NCBI RefSeq assembly: GCF_003264365.1
Contig: NZ_PYAK01000031.1
Span: 1-64,000, forward strand
Length of the DNA stretch: 64,000 nucleotides
Direction: 5' to 3'
From: Micromonospora noduli
GTDB lineage: Bacteria; Actinomycetota; Actinomycetes; Mycobacteriales; Micromonosporaceae
The translations under genes and the position numbers were made by a program. Each line of letters starts with the position of its first letter. Position 1 is the stretch's first letter. Positions 1 through 7,950 of this stretch are shown in pieces. The notes beneath the pieces were generated by a model. That model did not search any database, was not told the origin of the DNA, and worked only from the letters and a program-made list of their open reading frames with translations.

Positions 1-122
1 GTGGTGGGCTTGCTGGTGGTGGGTGCGGCGAAGGCGGTGGTGACGGGGCCGGCGATGGCGCCGCCGGTGAAGGCGAGGCCGGCGGCGGTCAGGGCGGTCT
101 TACGGATCAGATCGGTACGCAT
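1..122 (-). CDS. exported protein, N-terminus only
   Basis: Forty codons are visible and the gene runs off the left edge. The ATG at 122-120 has a clear ribosome binding site (GAGGAG, nine bases upstream). The protein starts MRTDLIRKTALTAAG, continues with an Ala/Gly-rich hydrophobic stretch and has a likely AFA-AP signal-peptidase site after residue 32, so it is a Sec-exported protein. The mature part begins Pro/Thr/Ser-rich. Too little is present to assign a family; actinobacterial cell-wall hydrolases often begin this way, but that is only a guess. Confidence 0.7.
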   Translation of the reverse strand, partial: MRTDLIRKTALTAAGLAFTGGAIAGPVTTAFAAPTTSKPT

Positions 123-528
123 GATGGCGTGCTCCTCTGGCGTCGGTGCCCGCACGGCACTCAACGGGGGGATCAGTGCGTGCGGGGGAAGTTCGAAGGG
201 GTGCTGCCCGGTGACCCGCAACGAGGGGGTCGGCGTCGGGACAGGGTGCAACGGGTGCCGGTGGCGGATCATTCCGCCTACCCGCACGGGTCGGCCTGTT
301 GTGGTGCTCGGCCGTTCGGGGGGTGTAACCGGGGCGGCCCGGCGGGTGTTCCCGGCGGAGCCGGCCCGCCATGACCCGGACTGTTGCGGTGGTCTGCCAG
401 GTATAACGACCCGGCCTGGCCGCCGATTCCGCCGCCGGGGTGGCCCCAACCACCCGACACTCAACAACAAACCCGGCAAATCACCCACCTTGCCGGGCCA
501 GTGACCCCGACACGGAGGTCACGGCGGC

Positions 529-607
529 GTGATCCACTCGGGTTCCTGAAAGTCGCGGTGTCCGGGCGGCGGGGATGCCCCGACATCATGAAAGCCGAGT
601 GGATCAC
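529..607. repeat. 79-bp palindromic element, family A copy 1
   Basis: The ends are perfect inverted copies for 13 bases (GTGATCCACTCGG at 529-541; its complement at 595-607), and the inner arms match imperfectly (TTC, TGA and GTCG blocks), so the whole unit can fold as one long hairpin. A second copy of exactly the same length lies at 18700-18778. By eye the left 42 bases of the two copies agree at 34 positions without gaps. There is no reading frame of interest inside. Confidence 0.8.
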
Positions 608-807
608 TTCGGTACGTCCAGCCCGACTGATGCGGTCCACCTCGCCCTCACCGCCGCCCACTACTCCGCTGGGCGAAGGCGGCCGGTCCGACTGGCCGGA
701 CATTCAACGCTAACGGCATGCCAAGGCTCACCAGGCACCGAAACGACGTGAACCGTCGCTTATGAATCGAGTACCTGGTCTGCGGCGCGCTGCCACCAGG
801 CAACATC

Positions 808-813
808 TAGGCT
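808..813 (+). promoter_or_regulatory. -10 box (TAGGCT) of glycosyltransferase operon
   Basis: TAGGCT fits the actinobacterial -10 consensus TAnnnT. It lies 20 bases before the small ORF at 834. The -35 region is not obvious. Confidence 0.4.
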
Positions 814-833
814 CTGACCGAGAAGGGTGGATC

Positions 834-890
834 ATGGACGCTGCAATGTGCCGGGCTCTGGCTCCTTCCCCGCCCGGGGTCGGCCGATGA
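834..890 (+). CDS. possible 18-codon leader peptide
   Basis: A short frame, MDAAMCRALAPSPPGVGR, is preceded by GAGAAGGG. Its TGA overlaps the ATG of the glycosyltransferase (ATGA at 887-890). That arrangement is typical of translational coupling, and the glycosyltransferase itself has only a weak ribosome binding site. It could equally be chance; no conserved function is visible. Confidence 0.3.
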   Translation: MDAAMCRALAPSPPGVGR

Positions 891-2107
891 GCGCAGTGGC
901 ATTCCTGAACATCGCCATGCACGGGCACATCAACCCGACACTGCCCGTCGTGGCCGAGCTTGTTCGTCGTGGTCACTCCGTCACCTACCACACGACGCCG
1001 GCCTACGCCGAGCAGATCGCGGCCACCGGGGCAGGGGTGTTCCTCTACCCCGGGGACGACCTACCGCTCTCCGGCCCGCCGACGCCCGTCACGGTGATGG
1101 AGCAGCTTGCGCGTACCGCCGTACGCGTGCTGCCCGCCGTCCTCACCGATCTGCGGGGCACCCGACCCGATCTGATCGTGCACGACTCCCTCTGCCCGTG
1201 GGGGCCGGTGGCCGCCCGCGAACTCGGCGTGCCGCCGGCATCGTCGTTCACCACGTTCGCCTTCAACCGGCACGTGCCCAGCCCGACCCGCGGCTCCTGG
1301 GAGTTGCTCGGCGCCGCGGCGGCCCTTCCCCGTCCGACCGTGGGCTATCTGAGGTCCCGCTGGGAGCTGCGCCGCCGGTACGACACCCGCCGGCTGCCCC
1401 TGATCGACCTGGCCAACATCCGTCAGCCGCTCAACCTGGTCTACACCTCGCGGGCGTTCCACCCCGAGGCGGACAGTTTCGACCAGTCCTACCAGTTCGT
1501 CGGGCCCAGCATCGGTGCCCGCCCCGCAGACTCGTCGTTCCCGGCCGATCGACTGCGGGACCCGGTGGTGTACGCCTCGATGGGCACGGTGTTCGACGCC
1601 CCGCAGCTGCTACGCACCTTCGCCGATGCGCTCGCCCCGCTGGGTGGCACCGTGATCATGTCCACCGGACACACCGATCCCGCCGCGCTTGGCCCGCTAC
1701 CGGACAACGTGCTCGCCTACCGTTCCGTACCGCAGCTGGAGGTGCTGGCCCGCGCGGCGCTGTTCATCACCCACGGCGGGGTGAACAGCGTCAACGAAGC
1801 CCTGTACGCCGGCACCCCGATGCTGGTGGTCCCGCAGGGCGCCGACCAACTGCTGGTGGCTTCCCGCATCGTCGAGCTCGACGCCGGCCTGTCGATCCGT
1901 ACCGAGGACGTCACGGTGGAGGTCGTGCGGGCCCTCGCTCAGTGCCTGCTCGACGAGCCTCGATTCCGCGCCGCCGCGAGCACCCTGCAGGCCGCCCAGC
2001 GTCAGGCGGGCGGCTACGTGCGTGCCGCCGACGTACTCGAGCACTTCGTGCAGCAGACCGGCTCGGTCACTCGGCCGGGTGCCGTCGATCTGCCACCACA
2101 GGGCTGA
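887..2107 (+). CDS. GT1 / MGT-family glycosyltransferase
   Basis: 406 residues, the usual length for macrolide-type UDP-sugar glycosyltransferases (GT-B fold). The N-terminus MSAVAFLNIAMHGHINPTLP is the family's acceptor-domain start. The donor-binding signature THGGVNSVNEALYAGTPML, followed by VPQGADQ, lies in the C-terminal half, and YASMGTVFD precedes it. It should transfer a sugar from a nucleotide donor to a small or lipid acceptor, at the cytoplasmic face. It is first in a tight operon with a small membrane protein and a membrane-anchored hydrolase, so a membrane-associated glycolipid or glycosylated metabolite is a plausible product (inference). The upstream in-frame GTG at 827 is rejected because homology begins at 887. 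Confidence 0.85.
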   Translation: MSAVAFLNIAMHGHINPTLPVVAELVRRGHSVTYHTTPAYAEQIAATGAGVFLYPGDDLPLSGPPTPVTVMEQLARTAVRVLPAVLTDLRGTRPDLIVHDSLCPWGPVAARELGVPPASSFTTFAFNRHVPSPTRGSWELLGAAAALPRPTVGYLRSRWELRRRYDTRRLPLIDLANIRQPLNLVYTSRAFHPEADSFDQSYQFVGPSIGARPADSSFPADRLRDPVVYASMGTVFDAPQLLRTFADALAPLGGTVIMSTGHTDPAALGPLPDNVLAYRSVPQLEVLARAALFITHGGVNSVNEALYAGTPMLVVPQGADQLLVASRIVELDAGLSIRTEDVTVEVVRALAQCLLDEPRFRAAASTLQAAQRQAGGYVRAADVLEHFVQQTGSVTRPGAVDLPPQG

Positions 2108-2110
2108 CCG

Positions 2111-2602
2111 ATGTCTCCCGTCGTCGCCATCCTGCTGCTGGTCGCCGGGCTGTCCGAGGCCGCCGGGCGTCTCCTGCCGGTGGTGGCACGCCTGTCCGGC
2201 GTGTCGCACGTGCGGGTGGTCAGCCTGTTGCTGGCGGGCGCGATCGTCGACGGCGCGGTGTTCGCGCTCTGGCCGCTGTCCGCGTGGGCCGTTGCCGGTC
2301 TGGTGCTGCCGACCTCGGCGTCCGACGAGGCCGCGCTGGTCTGGACACCCGGCCTGGCTGCGCCGCTGGTGCTTGCCGGCGTCCTCGCGTTCCCGCTTCT
2401 CGGGCCACTGCTGCACCTGTTGCTCATGGTCGGGGTGGGGGCCGGCCTCGCCGGTGCACTCGCCACGGTGGCCGGGGTTGGCTGGTGGGAGGCCGCCGGC
2501 TGCGTAACAATCGCGGGAATCGGGCTCGGCGTCTCCGTCGAGGCCGTCCGCCGCCTCGTCGTGAAGCTCAACACCAGACGAGCACCGGAGCCTGTCGCGT
2601 GA
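2111..2602 (+). CDS. small multi-pass membrane protein
   Basis: 163 residues, starting three bases after the glycosyltransferase stop, so co-transcribed. It has about four hydrophobic segments (near residues 3-25, 36-65, 80-110 and 115-140) and ends in a basic tail with KLNTRRAPEP. I do not recognise the family. Its position between a glycosyltransferase and a hydrolase suggests a membrane partner of the same pathway. Confidence 0.75.
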   Translation: MSPVVAILLLVAGLSEAAGRLLPVVARLSGVSHVRVVSLLLAGAIVDGAVFALWPLSAWAVAGLVLPTSASDEAALVWTPGLAAPLVLAGVLAFPLLGPLLHLLLMVGVGAGLAGALATVAGVGWWEAAGCVTIAGIGLGVSVEAVRRLVVKLNTRRAPEPVA

Positions 2603-3543
2603 TCGGACTGGCGCTCCTGCTGCTGCTCGGCGGGCTGGGACTGGTGCTGATCGCCGAGGCCCTGCTCGCCCGCTACGAGGTGCTGGTCTACGCCGCAGGA
2701 TGGCGCACACCCACCATCGCCCGCCCCGAGGGCATGTCCTACGCCCGCGGGGCCGATCCGGACCGCCCTCCGGATGCCTACCTGGTCTATCTGGACGGCA
2801 TCGGGAAACGCCGTTTCCACGACACCCGCGATGGTGGCCGACTGGTCAAGAGCCTGATCAACCGCGCGCCGGAGCTCAGGGTGCTGGGCCAGGTGCAGCC
2901 CTACTCCCCGCTGGCCGTGCCGCTCGCCGACCGGCCGGTCTGGACCTGGGTGCGCCGCCACATCGGGCTGCTGCTGTTCCTGCACAACGTGATGCAGATC
3001 TTCGTCGCCGCCGACCGCCGCTACCGCCCCCTGTACAACCGTGCCGTCGGTGCACAGATCGCCACCGAGCTCCAGGTCGCCGGTTACCAGCCGGACAGCG
3101 GCATACCCGTGGTTTTGCTCAGCTACAGCGGTGGCGCCCAGGTCGCCAGCGGCGCGGTGAACGAACTGTGGTCCCAATTACGCACCCCGCTCTGGCTGAT
3201 CACTCTCGGTGGGTTCCACAACGGTGCCAACGACATCACCCACGCCCAGCACCTCTACCGGCTGACCAGCGCCGGCGACTGGATCGAGCGAGTCGGCACC
3301 TGGATCTTTCCGCAGCGGTGGCGGCTGTTCCGCTGGAGCGGATGGAACCGGGCCGACCGCGAAGGCAAGATCACCGTGCATCGGCTCGACCCCGCCACGC
3401 ACATTGGTCCCCGCAGCTACATCGCCCCGGAGGCTCGCCTACCCGACGGGCGCAGCCACCTCGACCGGACCACCGACACCGTGCTCGCGCTGATCCGGGA
3501 TCGGCTCAGCCTGACGGCGGAGACCGACGGCCCGCTGCCCTGA
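2599..3543 (+). CDS. membrane-anchored alpha/beta-hydrolase-like protein
   Basis: 314 residues. The GTG start overlaps the stop of the previous gene by four bases (GTGA), so translation is coupled. One N-terminal membrane helix (residues 2-22) is followed by a soluble domain with LLSYSGGAQVASGA, which resembles a nucleophile elbow (Ser in SYSGG), and YLVYLDGIGKRRF near residue 60. A lipase or esterase role is likely, but the acid and His of a triad are not certain. It is third in the operon with the glycosyltransferase and converges on the FUSC gene four bases away. Confidence 0.7.
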   Translation: MIGLALLLLLGGLGLVLIAEALLARYEVLVYAAGWRTPTIARPEGMSYARGADPDRPPDAYLVYLDGIGKRRFHDTRDGGRLVKSLINRAPELRVLGQVQPYSPLAVPLADRPVWTWVRRHIGLLLFLHNVMQIFVAADRRYRPLYNRAVGAQIATELQVAGYQPDSGIPVVLLSYSGGAQVASGAVNELWSQLRTPLWLITLGGFHNGANDITHAQHLYRLTSAGDWIERVGTWIFPQRWRLFRWSGWNRADREGKITVHRLDPATHIGPRSYIAPEARLPDGRSHLDRTTDTVLALIRDRLSLTAETDGPLP

Positions 3544-3547
3544 ACGC

Positions 3548-4663
3548 TCACACGTCGGCATTCAAACCGGCCTGCTGATTCGCCTCCGTCTGGGGGAGCC
3601 CGGAGATCTGGAGCAGTTGACTGACGACAACCCGCAGTTGCGCGACGACGACAGCCCCGGAGGACCCGACACCCTCGGCACACGCCTCGTCGATGTCACT
3701 GATCACCTGAAGCGCTCGCTCCCGCGCGCGGTCCGGCTCTCGTCCGGCCAGGAAGTCACGATGTAGAAGCCTGAACGCCTGGCCGAAGTGCTCGATCGCC
3801 GTGGAGAGACCGGCCGGCAGCGTCTCCCGGGCGTGTAGTGCCGACACCGCCCACTGCACCATCTCGCGGCTGCTGGTGTAGGCGAGTTCCAGGTGTTCGG
3901 CCGCCCGCGCGTACCGACGCAGGATGCCCAGCCGTCTCCTCCGCCACGGTGAGAGAATCGCGACTTCGCATGCTGCGGCGACCACATCGCCGGTGTTCCG
4001 TCGTTGCGCCTCTGCCGCACGCAGTCGCTGTAATGCATCCTCGGCCTGCCGCGCGTCGCGCTGAGCCAGAGCGTTGGCGATGGCTGTCATTTCCCGGGCG
4101 ATGGCATCGACTGTCGGGCCAGCGGCGCGGTGCACGATCCGCACCGGATTGAGCGGCAGGATCAGCAAGGCCACCACGATGGCCACCACCACACCGACCA
4201 GCGCATTCGCCGTCCGGGGCACGGCCAGGTCCGGTCGGTCCGGAGACACTGTGCCGAGCAGGACCGCGGTGCTTCCCGCCTGCACCATGACGGCGCCGTT
4301 GCCGCGAAAGACGGCTGCCGCCGAAATGGCCAGTGCCACGACCACACCGGTCTGTATTGGTCCCGCCCCGATGAACCGTACGATCCCGTTTCCGACCAGC
4401 ACCCCCAGGAACACCCCGGCGAGAAGTTCCAGAGTGCGACGAGCCCGATTGCCGACGGCCGCCGCGATGGTGCCGACCGCGGCGGCGGGTGCGAACAGCG
4501 GCTGCGGATTGTGCAGCACGTCGCTGGCAACAAACCAGGCCAAGCCGGCGGCCAGCCCCGCCTGCACCGCGAGGATGAGGTAGGTGCGAAGCCGTTCATA
4601 GGCTTCCCGGCCTTCGCGCAGCGCACTCTCCGCCGGTCGGGCACCCCGACGTCTGCCGCGCAC
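3548..4663 (-). CDS. FUSC / aromatic acid exporter-like membrane protein
   Basis: 371 residues. The N-terminal half carries about six membrane segments with the FUSC-type pattern (FAPAAAVGTIAAAVGNRARR, then repeated GVFLGVLVGN and ALVGVVVAIVVALL). The C-terminal half is soluble and helical (KxxExL-type heptads). Members of this family (PF13515/PF06081) are proposed to export aromatic acids or similar compounds. The GTG start is chosen because GGGGGTGAG lies directly upstream. It is monocistronic and convergent with the hydrolase gene. Confidence 0.75.
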   Translation of the reverse strand: MRGRRRGARPAESALREGREAYERLRTYLILAVQAGLAAGLAWFVASDVLHNPQPLFAPAAAVGTIAAAVGNRARRTLELLAGVFLGVLVGNGIVRFIGAGPIQTGVVVALAISAAAVFRGNGAVMVQAGSTAVLLGTVSPDRPDLAVPRTANALVGVVVAIVVALLILPLNPVRIVHRAAGPTVDAIAREMTAIANALAQRDARQAEDALQRLRAAEAQRRNTGDVVAAACEVAILSPWRRRRLGILRRYARAAEHLELAYTSSREMVQWAVSALHARETLPAGLSTAIEHFGQAFRLLHRDFLAGREPDRARERALQVISDIDEACAEGVGSSGAVVVAQLRVVVSQLLQISGLPQTEANQQAGLNADV

Positions 4664-4803
4664 ATCTCACCCCCACCACCGATCGGCTCTCCCACGATCG
4701 TCGTACGGCGGCGAACGTCGGGTGCGAGAGATCCCCAATCTGATGCAGCAGCGACGGAAGCCTCCGCATCCGCACACGAGGGGTATTCGGCCCGAGGGGT
4801 GGG

Positions 4804-5526
4804 TCAGCCGGCGCCGAGTAGTTCCAGGACGGCGTCGCGGGCGGCCAGGACGGCTGCCTCGGATTGCGGGCCGTGGTTGAGGATTTCGAAGGAGTGCTGG
4901 CCGTCCGGCACCTCGATCACCTGCATCGGCCAGCTCTGGGCGGTCGCTGCGGGGAGGAACGCGTCGATGCCGGCCAGGACCGGCGGGATGTCCTGGCCGG
5001 CGCGGGTCAGCACCAGTGGCACGCCGGTGCCGGAGCTGAGTGCCTCGACCGGCAGGAACCGGGCGTCGACCTCCCAGCCGGGGAACGGGATGAGCAGCGG
5101 GTACGTCAGTGCGATCCCGCGTAGCCATGGCGGCGGGACGCGCAGCCAGTCGGCCGCGAAGAGGCCGCCACCGGAGAAGAACCACAGCACCACCCGCTCG
5201 GGGTCGACCCGCGGATCGGCGCGGACCTGCTCAACCATGGCGGCGATGTCGTCGGCGGCGGCGGGCAGCGCCGACAGGTCGGACACCTGGTAGCTGACCA
5301 GCGCGGTGACCACGCCGCTCGCGGCGAGCAGCGCTCCGTAGCCGCGGTAGAGCAACCAGTCGCGGGGGTCGGGCGCGTCGGGTGGCAGCGGAGCGCCGTG
5401 CACCACCACGACGGCGGGCGCGGGGCCGGCGTCGGTGGGCAGGTGCAGGTCGACGTTGCCGTGTCGTTCGACCGGCGCGGTCGGAATGGACAGGACGAAG
5501 GGCCGCTGTGCGACGGGCGTCGTCAT
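4804..5526 (-). CDS. alpha/beta hydrolase (dienelactone-hydrolase-like)
   Basis: 240 residues, cytoplasmic. VVVVHGAPLP gives the oxyanion HG motif, the nucleophile lies in VVLWFFSGGGLFAADW (Ser in FSGGG instead of the classic GxSxG), and the C-terminal DGQHSFE supplies the His. This layout matches prolyl-oligopeptidase/dienelactone-type hydrolases; the substrate is unknown. The Phe in the first elbow position is slightly unusual. The gene sits alone, upstream of a tiny membrane-protein gene on the same strand. Confidence 0.75.
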   Translation of the reverse strand: MTTPVAQRPFVLSIPTAPVERHGNVDLHLPTDAGPAPAVVVVHGAPLPPDAPDPRDWLLYRGYGALLAASGVVTALVSYQVSDLSALPAAADDIAAMVEQVRADPRVDPERVVLWFFSGGGLFAADWLRVPPPWLRGIALTYPLLIPFPGWEVDARFLPVEALSSGTGVPLVLTRAGQDIPPVLAGIDAFLPAATAQSWPMQVIEVPDGQHSFEILNHGPQSEAAVLAARDAVLELLGAG

Positions 5527-5591
5527 GGCCGCATCGTATCGATCATCAACCGGCCTGGCTGCCCCAACAATGATCTACAGAGGACGGTGAG

Positions 5592-5780
5592 TCAGGCCGG
5601 GTCGCCGGGTTTCGCGGCGTCGCCGGCCTGGGCGTGCCGTTCCAGCAGCCGCTGCCGGATCTCCTCGGGGGTGTACGCGCGCCGACGCCGTTCGGCCCGC
5701 GCGATGACCACACCGGAGGCCGCGACGCCGGCGAGCCCGGCCAGCCCGAGAACCTTCCACCACCGCATTCGTTGCCGCAT
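5592..5780 (-). CDS. small single-pass membrane protein
   Basis: 62 residues: short basic N-terminus (MRQRMRWWK), one hydrophobic helix (VLGLAGLAGVAASGVVIA), then RRRRAYTPEEIRQRLLERH, a charged cytoplasmic tail. Such short proteins are common in Micromonosporaceae and have no known function. Its likely -10 box (TAGCCT, 5792-5787) ends six bases before the ATG and overlaps the -10 box of the divergent gene at 5800. Confidence 0.65.
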   Translation of the reverse strand: MRQRMRWWKVLGLAGLAGVAASGVVIARAERRRRAYTPEEIRQRLLERHAQAGDAAKPGDPA

Positions 5781-5785
5781 CGGCC

Positions 5786-5792
5786 TAGGCTA
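5786..5792. promoter_or_regulatory. overlapping divergent leaderless promoters
   Basis: The sequence CTAGGCTAG contains TAGGCT on the plus strand (5786-5791, eight bases before the ATG at 5800) and TAGCCT on the minus strand (5792-5787, six bases before the ATG at 5780). One near-palindromic -10 box can serve both genes, so only one polymerase could use it at a time. Confidence 0.55.
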
Positions 5793-5799
5793 GACCCTC

Positions 5800-6570
5800 A
5801 TGAGCATCAGCCTGGATGAGGCCGTCGAGTTGACCCGCACCGGTGACGTGTGGGTGTTCCGGGGTCGCAGCGTGCCGGACCGGGCGATCCAGTTCACCAC
5901 CAACAGCCCGGTGAACCACGTCGGGATGGCGGTGGTGCTGGACGACATGCCGCCGCTGATGTGGCACGCGGAGTTGGGCAGGTCATTGCCGGACCTGTGG
6001 TCGGGCAGCCACCAACGCGGCGTCCAGCTGCACGACCTGCGGGACGCGGTCTGCGTCTGGGCCAACCGGTACGGCCAACGGGCCTGGCTGCGGCAGCTCG
6101 ACCCGCCGGCCGACGCGGAGATGGAGCGGGCGGTGCTGCGGACCATCGCGCGGTTGGACGGCACGCCGTTCCCGTCAACCGCCCAGTTGGCGTGGCGCTG
6201 GGTGCGGGGTCGGGTGCCGGCGCTGCCGAGCCCTGGCCGGCTTCCCGCGCTGCCGCACCTCGGTCGGCTGTCGGCGCTGTCACGCCTCGGCCAGCCGGCA
6301 CCTCGACCAACCTCGACCGACCGCCCCAACCCGGCCGACCGCGCCAACCCCTCCAGTCCGGCCCGGTCGGCAGGGGAGCGGGACCGGGCGCTGGAGACGG
6401 CGTACTGCGCCGAGGTGGTGGCGGTGACCTATGAGGCAATGGGGTTGCTGCCGGCGGGCCGGCGTCCGAACTGGTATGACCCGGGGCGGTTCTGGAGTGG
6501 GGACGACCTGGGTCTGGCCGCTGACGCCCGGTTGGGTTCCGAGATCGAGGTTCAGGTACCGCCGCGCTGA
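5800..6570 (+). CDS. permuted NlpC/P60-like (YiiX/LRAT-type) protein
   Basis: 256 residues. The N-terminus reads GDVWVFRGRSVPDRAIQFTT and then NHVGMAVVLD with a conserved His. A Cys occurs much later in AYCAEVVAVTYEAMGLLP. His before Cys is the order of circularly permuted papain-like NlpC/P60 enzymes (YiiX, LRAT), which act as amidases or acyltransferases on lipids or peptidoglycan. Between them, residues about 145-190 form a Leu/Pro/Arg repeat (PALP, GRL, SAL) and a Pro/Asn-rich stretch that look like an inserted linker. No signal peptide is seen, so it is probably cytoplasmic. The activity is inferred from the fold. Confidence 0.65.
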   Translation: MSISLDEAVELTRTGDVWVFRGRSVPDRAIQFTTNSPVNHVGMAVVLDDMPPLMWHAELGRSLPDLWSGSHQRGVQLHDLRDAVCVWANRYGQRAWLRQLDPPADAEMERAVLRTIARLDGTPFPSTAQLAWRWVRGRVPALPSPGRLPALPHLGRLSALSRLGQPAPRPTSTDRPNPADRANPSSPARSAGERDRALETAYCAEVVAVTYEAMGLLPAGRRPNWYDPGRFWSGDDLGLAADARLGSEIEVQVPPR

Positions 6571-6601
6571 GGTTTGACCTGGGCGGTGACCGGCAATTGC
6601 T

Positions 6602-6997
6602 GTGACCGTGAACGCCTCCACGGATCTTGACACGTTGGCCGACTTCTTCGACCGGTACGGCGTGGCGTTGACCTCCGGCGACCTGCCGGCCATCGCCGGC
6701 TGTTACGCCCTGCCGGGGCTGGTGGTGGCCGACACCTACAGCTTCTCGTTTACGTCCGCTGCGGCGGTGGCGCTGTCCTTCGTGGGCGCCGCACCCGACT
6801 ACCAGGACCGGGAGTTGGTCGCGGCCCACGCCCGGATCGAGGACGTGCAGCCGGTGTCCGCGCTGTTGACGATGGTGGCGGTGGAGTGGGAGTTCCTGGA
6901 CAGTCGGGGGCAGGCGGTGCCGGGGGAGCGGTACCGGTACCTGCTGCGTATGTCGGATGACGGACCACTGATCTGCACTGTCGTCCGGACGGGCTGA
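6602..6997 (+). CDS. SnoaL-like / NTF2-like protein
   Basis: 131 residues. DLDTLADFFDRYGVALTSGD begins the NTF2-like cone fold, followed by the strand-rich half (TMVAVEWEFLDSRGQ, RYRYLLRM). Proteins of this size are ligand-binding or dehydratase/isomerase-like; nothing in the sequence picks a substrate. The start is GTG at 6602 or 6608; neither has a strong ribosome binding site. It follows the NlpC/P60-like gene by 31 bases and is possibly co-transcribed. Confidence 0.65.
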   Translation: MTVNASTDLDTLADFFDRYGVALTSGDLPAIAGCYALPGLVVADTYSFSFTSAAAVALSFVGAAPDYQDRELVAAHARIEDVQPVSALLTMVAVEWEFLDSRGQAVPGERYRYLLRMSDDGPLICTVVRTG

Positions 6998-7094
6998 CCG
7001 ACGGGGGCCGGTCGGCCCGATCCGTACCCGGCCGGTTTCCGGTCCGTGCGGCGCTGGCTACGCTGTCGCGTCGGTGGGGACGAGGGGAGACCTG

Positions 7095-7769
7095 ATGGCA
7101 GTGCGGCCGGACGGTGCGGCAGATTCGCGGGCGGCGCGGGTATTGGCGTCGGTGCCATGGATCGTGGTGCTGCTCGGTGTGTGCGCGCTGGTGGTGCTCC
7201 TGGTGATCGCGCTGTTGTCGTTCCGGACCAGGGAGCGGGACGCGCCGCCGCAGGCTGCGCCTCCGGCGTTCCTGCCGACCGTGCCGGCCGCCGCGTCGGC
7301 CACCGGTGGGCCGACTCCGGCCGCCGTGGAGCGGCGCTCGGTGTCGCCGCGACCGTCACGTAGTAGTCGGACGCCGTCACCGCGGGCCACCGTCACCGGC
7401 TCGCCGACTCCGGGGCGGACGAGCGTCCTGATGGCACCGTCGGCGGACGACACGGTCAGCGCCCGGTACGAGGTCGGTACGAACGGCTGGGACGGGGACG
7501 CGGCGGTGCTCGCGATCGCCAACGAGTCGAGTCGGTCGGTGGACTGGCAGGTGGAGTTGGTGTTCGACGACGACACCTGGACTCTGCGGGTGAGTGAGGA
7601 CTCGGGCGTCTCGGTGCGAGGGCGTGGGCACGGGGAGTTCGTGTTGCGCGGGACCAGTTCGCTGGATGCGGGTGACTCTCGGACGCTGCGGCTGCGCGTC
7701 GGCTGGGGTGACTCGGCGCAGCGACCGGTCAAGTGCACGATCAACGAGGTCGACTGCCGGATCGGCTGA
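7095..7769 (+). CDS. membrane-anchored CBM2-like protein 1
   Basis: 224 residues. There is one transmembrane helix around residues 20-42 (containing PWIVV), then a Pro/Ala/Ser/Thr-rich linker to about residue 120, then a beta-sandwich domain starting RYEVGTNGWDGDAAVLAIAN and ending RPVKCTINEVDCRIG. The pattern of Trp, Asn and two late Cys resembles carbohydrate-binding module family 2. The ATG at 7095 is chosen for GGGGAGA just upstream. It is a tandem paralogue of the gene at 7951 (same PWIVV helix start, same architecture). Sugar binding is inferred; the aromatic binding surface is poorly conserved. Confidence 0.7.
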   Translation: MAVRPDGAADSRAARVLASVPWIVVLLGVCALVVLLVIALLSFRTRERDAPPQAAPPAFLPTVPAAASATGGPTPAAVERRSVSPRPSRSSRTPSPRATVTGSPTPGRTSVLMAPSADDTVSARYEVGTNGWDGDAAVLAIANESSRSVDWQVELVFDDDTWTLRVSEDSGVSVRGRGHGEFVLRGTSSLDAGDSRTLRLRVGWGDSAQRPVKCTINEVDCRIG

Positions 7770-7778
7770 GCCAGCGCT

Positions 7779-7888
7779 GCACCGCAAGACCGTCGCACCG
7801 CAAGACGCCGCACCGCAAGACGCCGCACCGCAAGACCGCCGCGCCGGCGCACCGCTGCACCGCTGCACCGCTGCACCGCTGCACCGCC
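7779..7888. repeat. two adjacent tandem repeats (15-bp and 8-bp units)
   Basis: First about four copies of GCACCGCAAGACGCC (7779-7839, the first and last slightly changed), then four exact copies of GCACCGCT plus one GCACCGCC (7849-7888). Both units share GCACCGC. They fill the gap between the two CBM2-like paralogues and look like a slippage-prone minisatellite. Confidence 0.85.
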
Positions 7889-7950
7889 AAGGCTTTCCGG
7901 GCCGGGCCGCCGATCGCTACGCTGCGCGGACGGTCCGCTGAAGGAGGTAC

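Larger units (their letters stand above)
123..833. other. intergenic region between divergent genes
   Basis: About 700 bases with no convincing gene. Frames here lack ribosome binding sites and recognisable protein. On the minus strand TTATACCT near 405-412 could be a -10 box for the exported protein, giving a long leader. The region holds the 79-bp palindromic element at 529-607. A TAGGCT box at 808-813 probably drives the glycosyltransferase operon to the right. Confidence 0.5.

Noticed and set aside
123..430. Possible c-di-AMP (ydaO) riboswitch before the exported protein
   Set aside because: The long leader would suit it, but the conserved ydaO core sequences are absent by eye.
1198..2598. 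Upstream extension of the hydrolase frame over the glycosyltransferase gene
   Set aside because: Arg/Pro-rich shadow; the GTG at 2599 with 4-base overlap and a membrane helix is the real start.
5541..5573. GATCAT...ATGATC pair resembling the GATC-ended palindromes
   Set aside because: Only six bases pair and the interior does not fold, so it is not listed as an element.
7779..7888. CRISPR array
   Set aside because: Repeat units are contiguous with no spacers and no cas genes are present.
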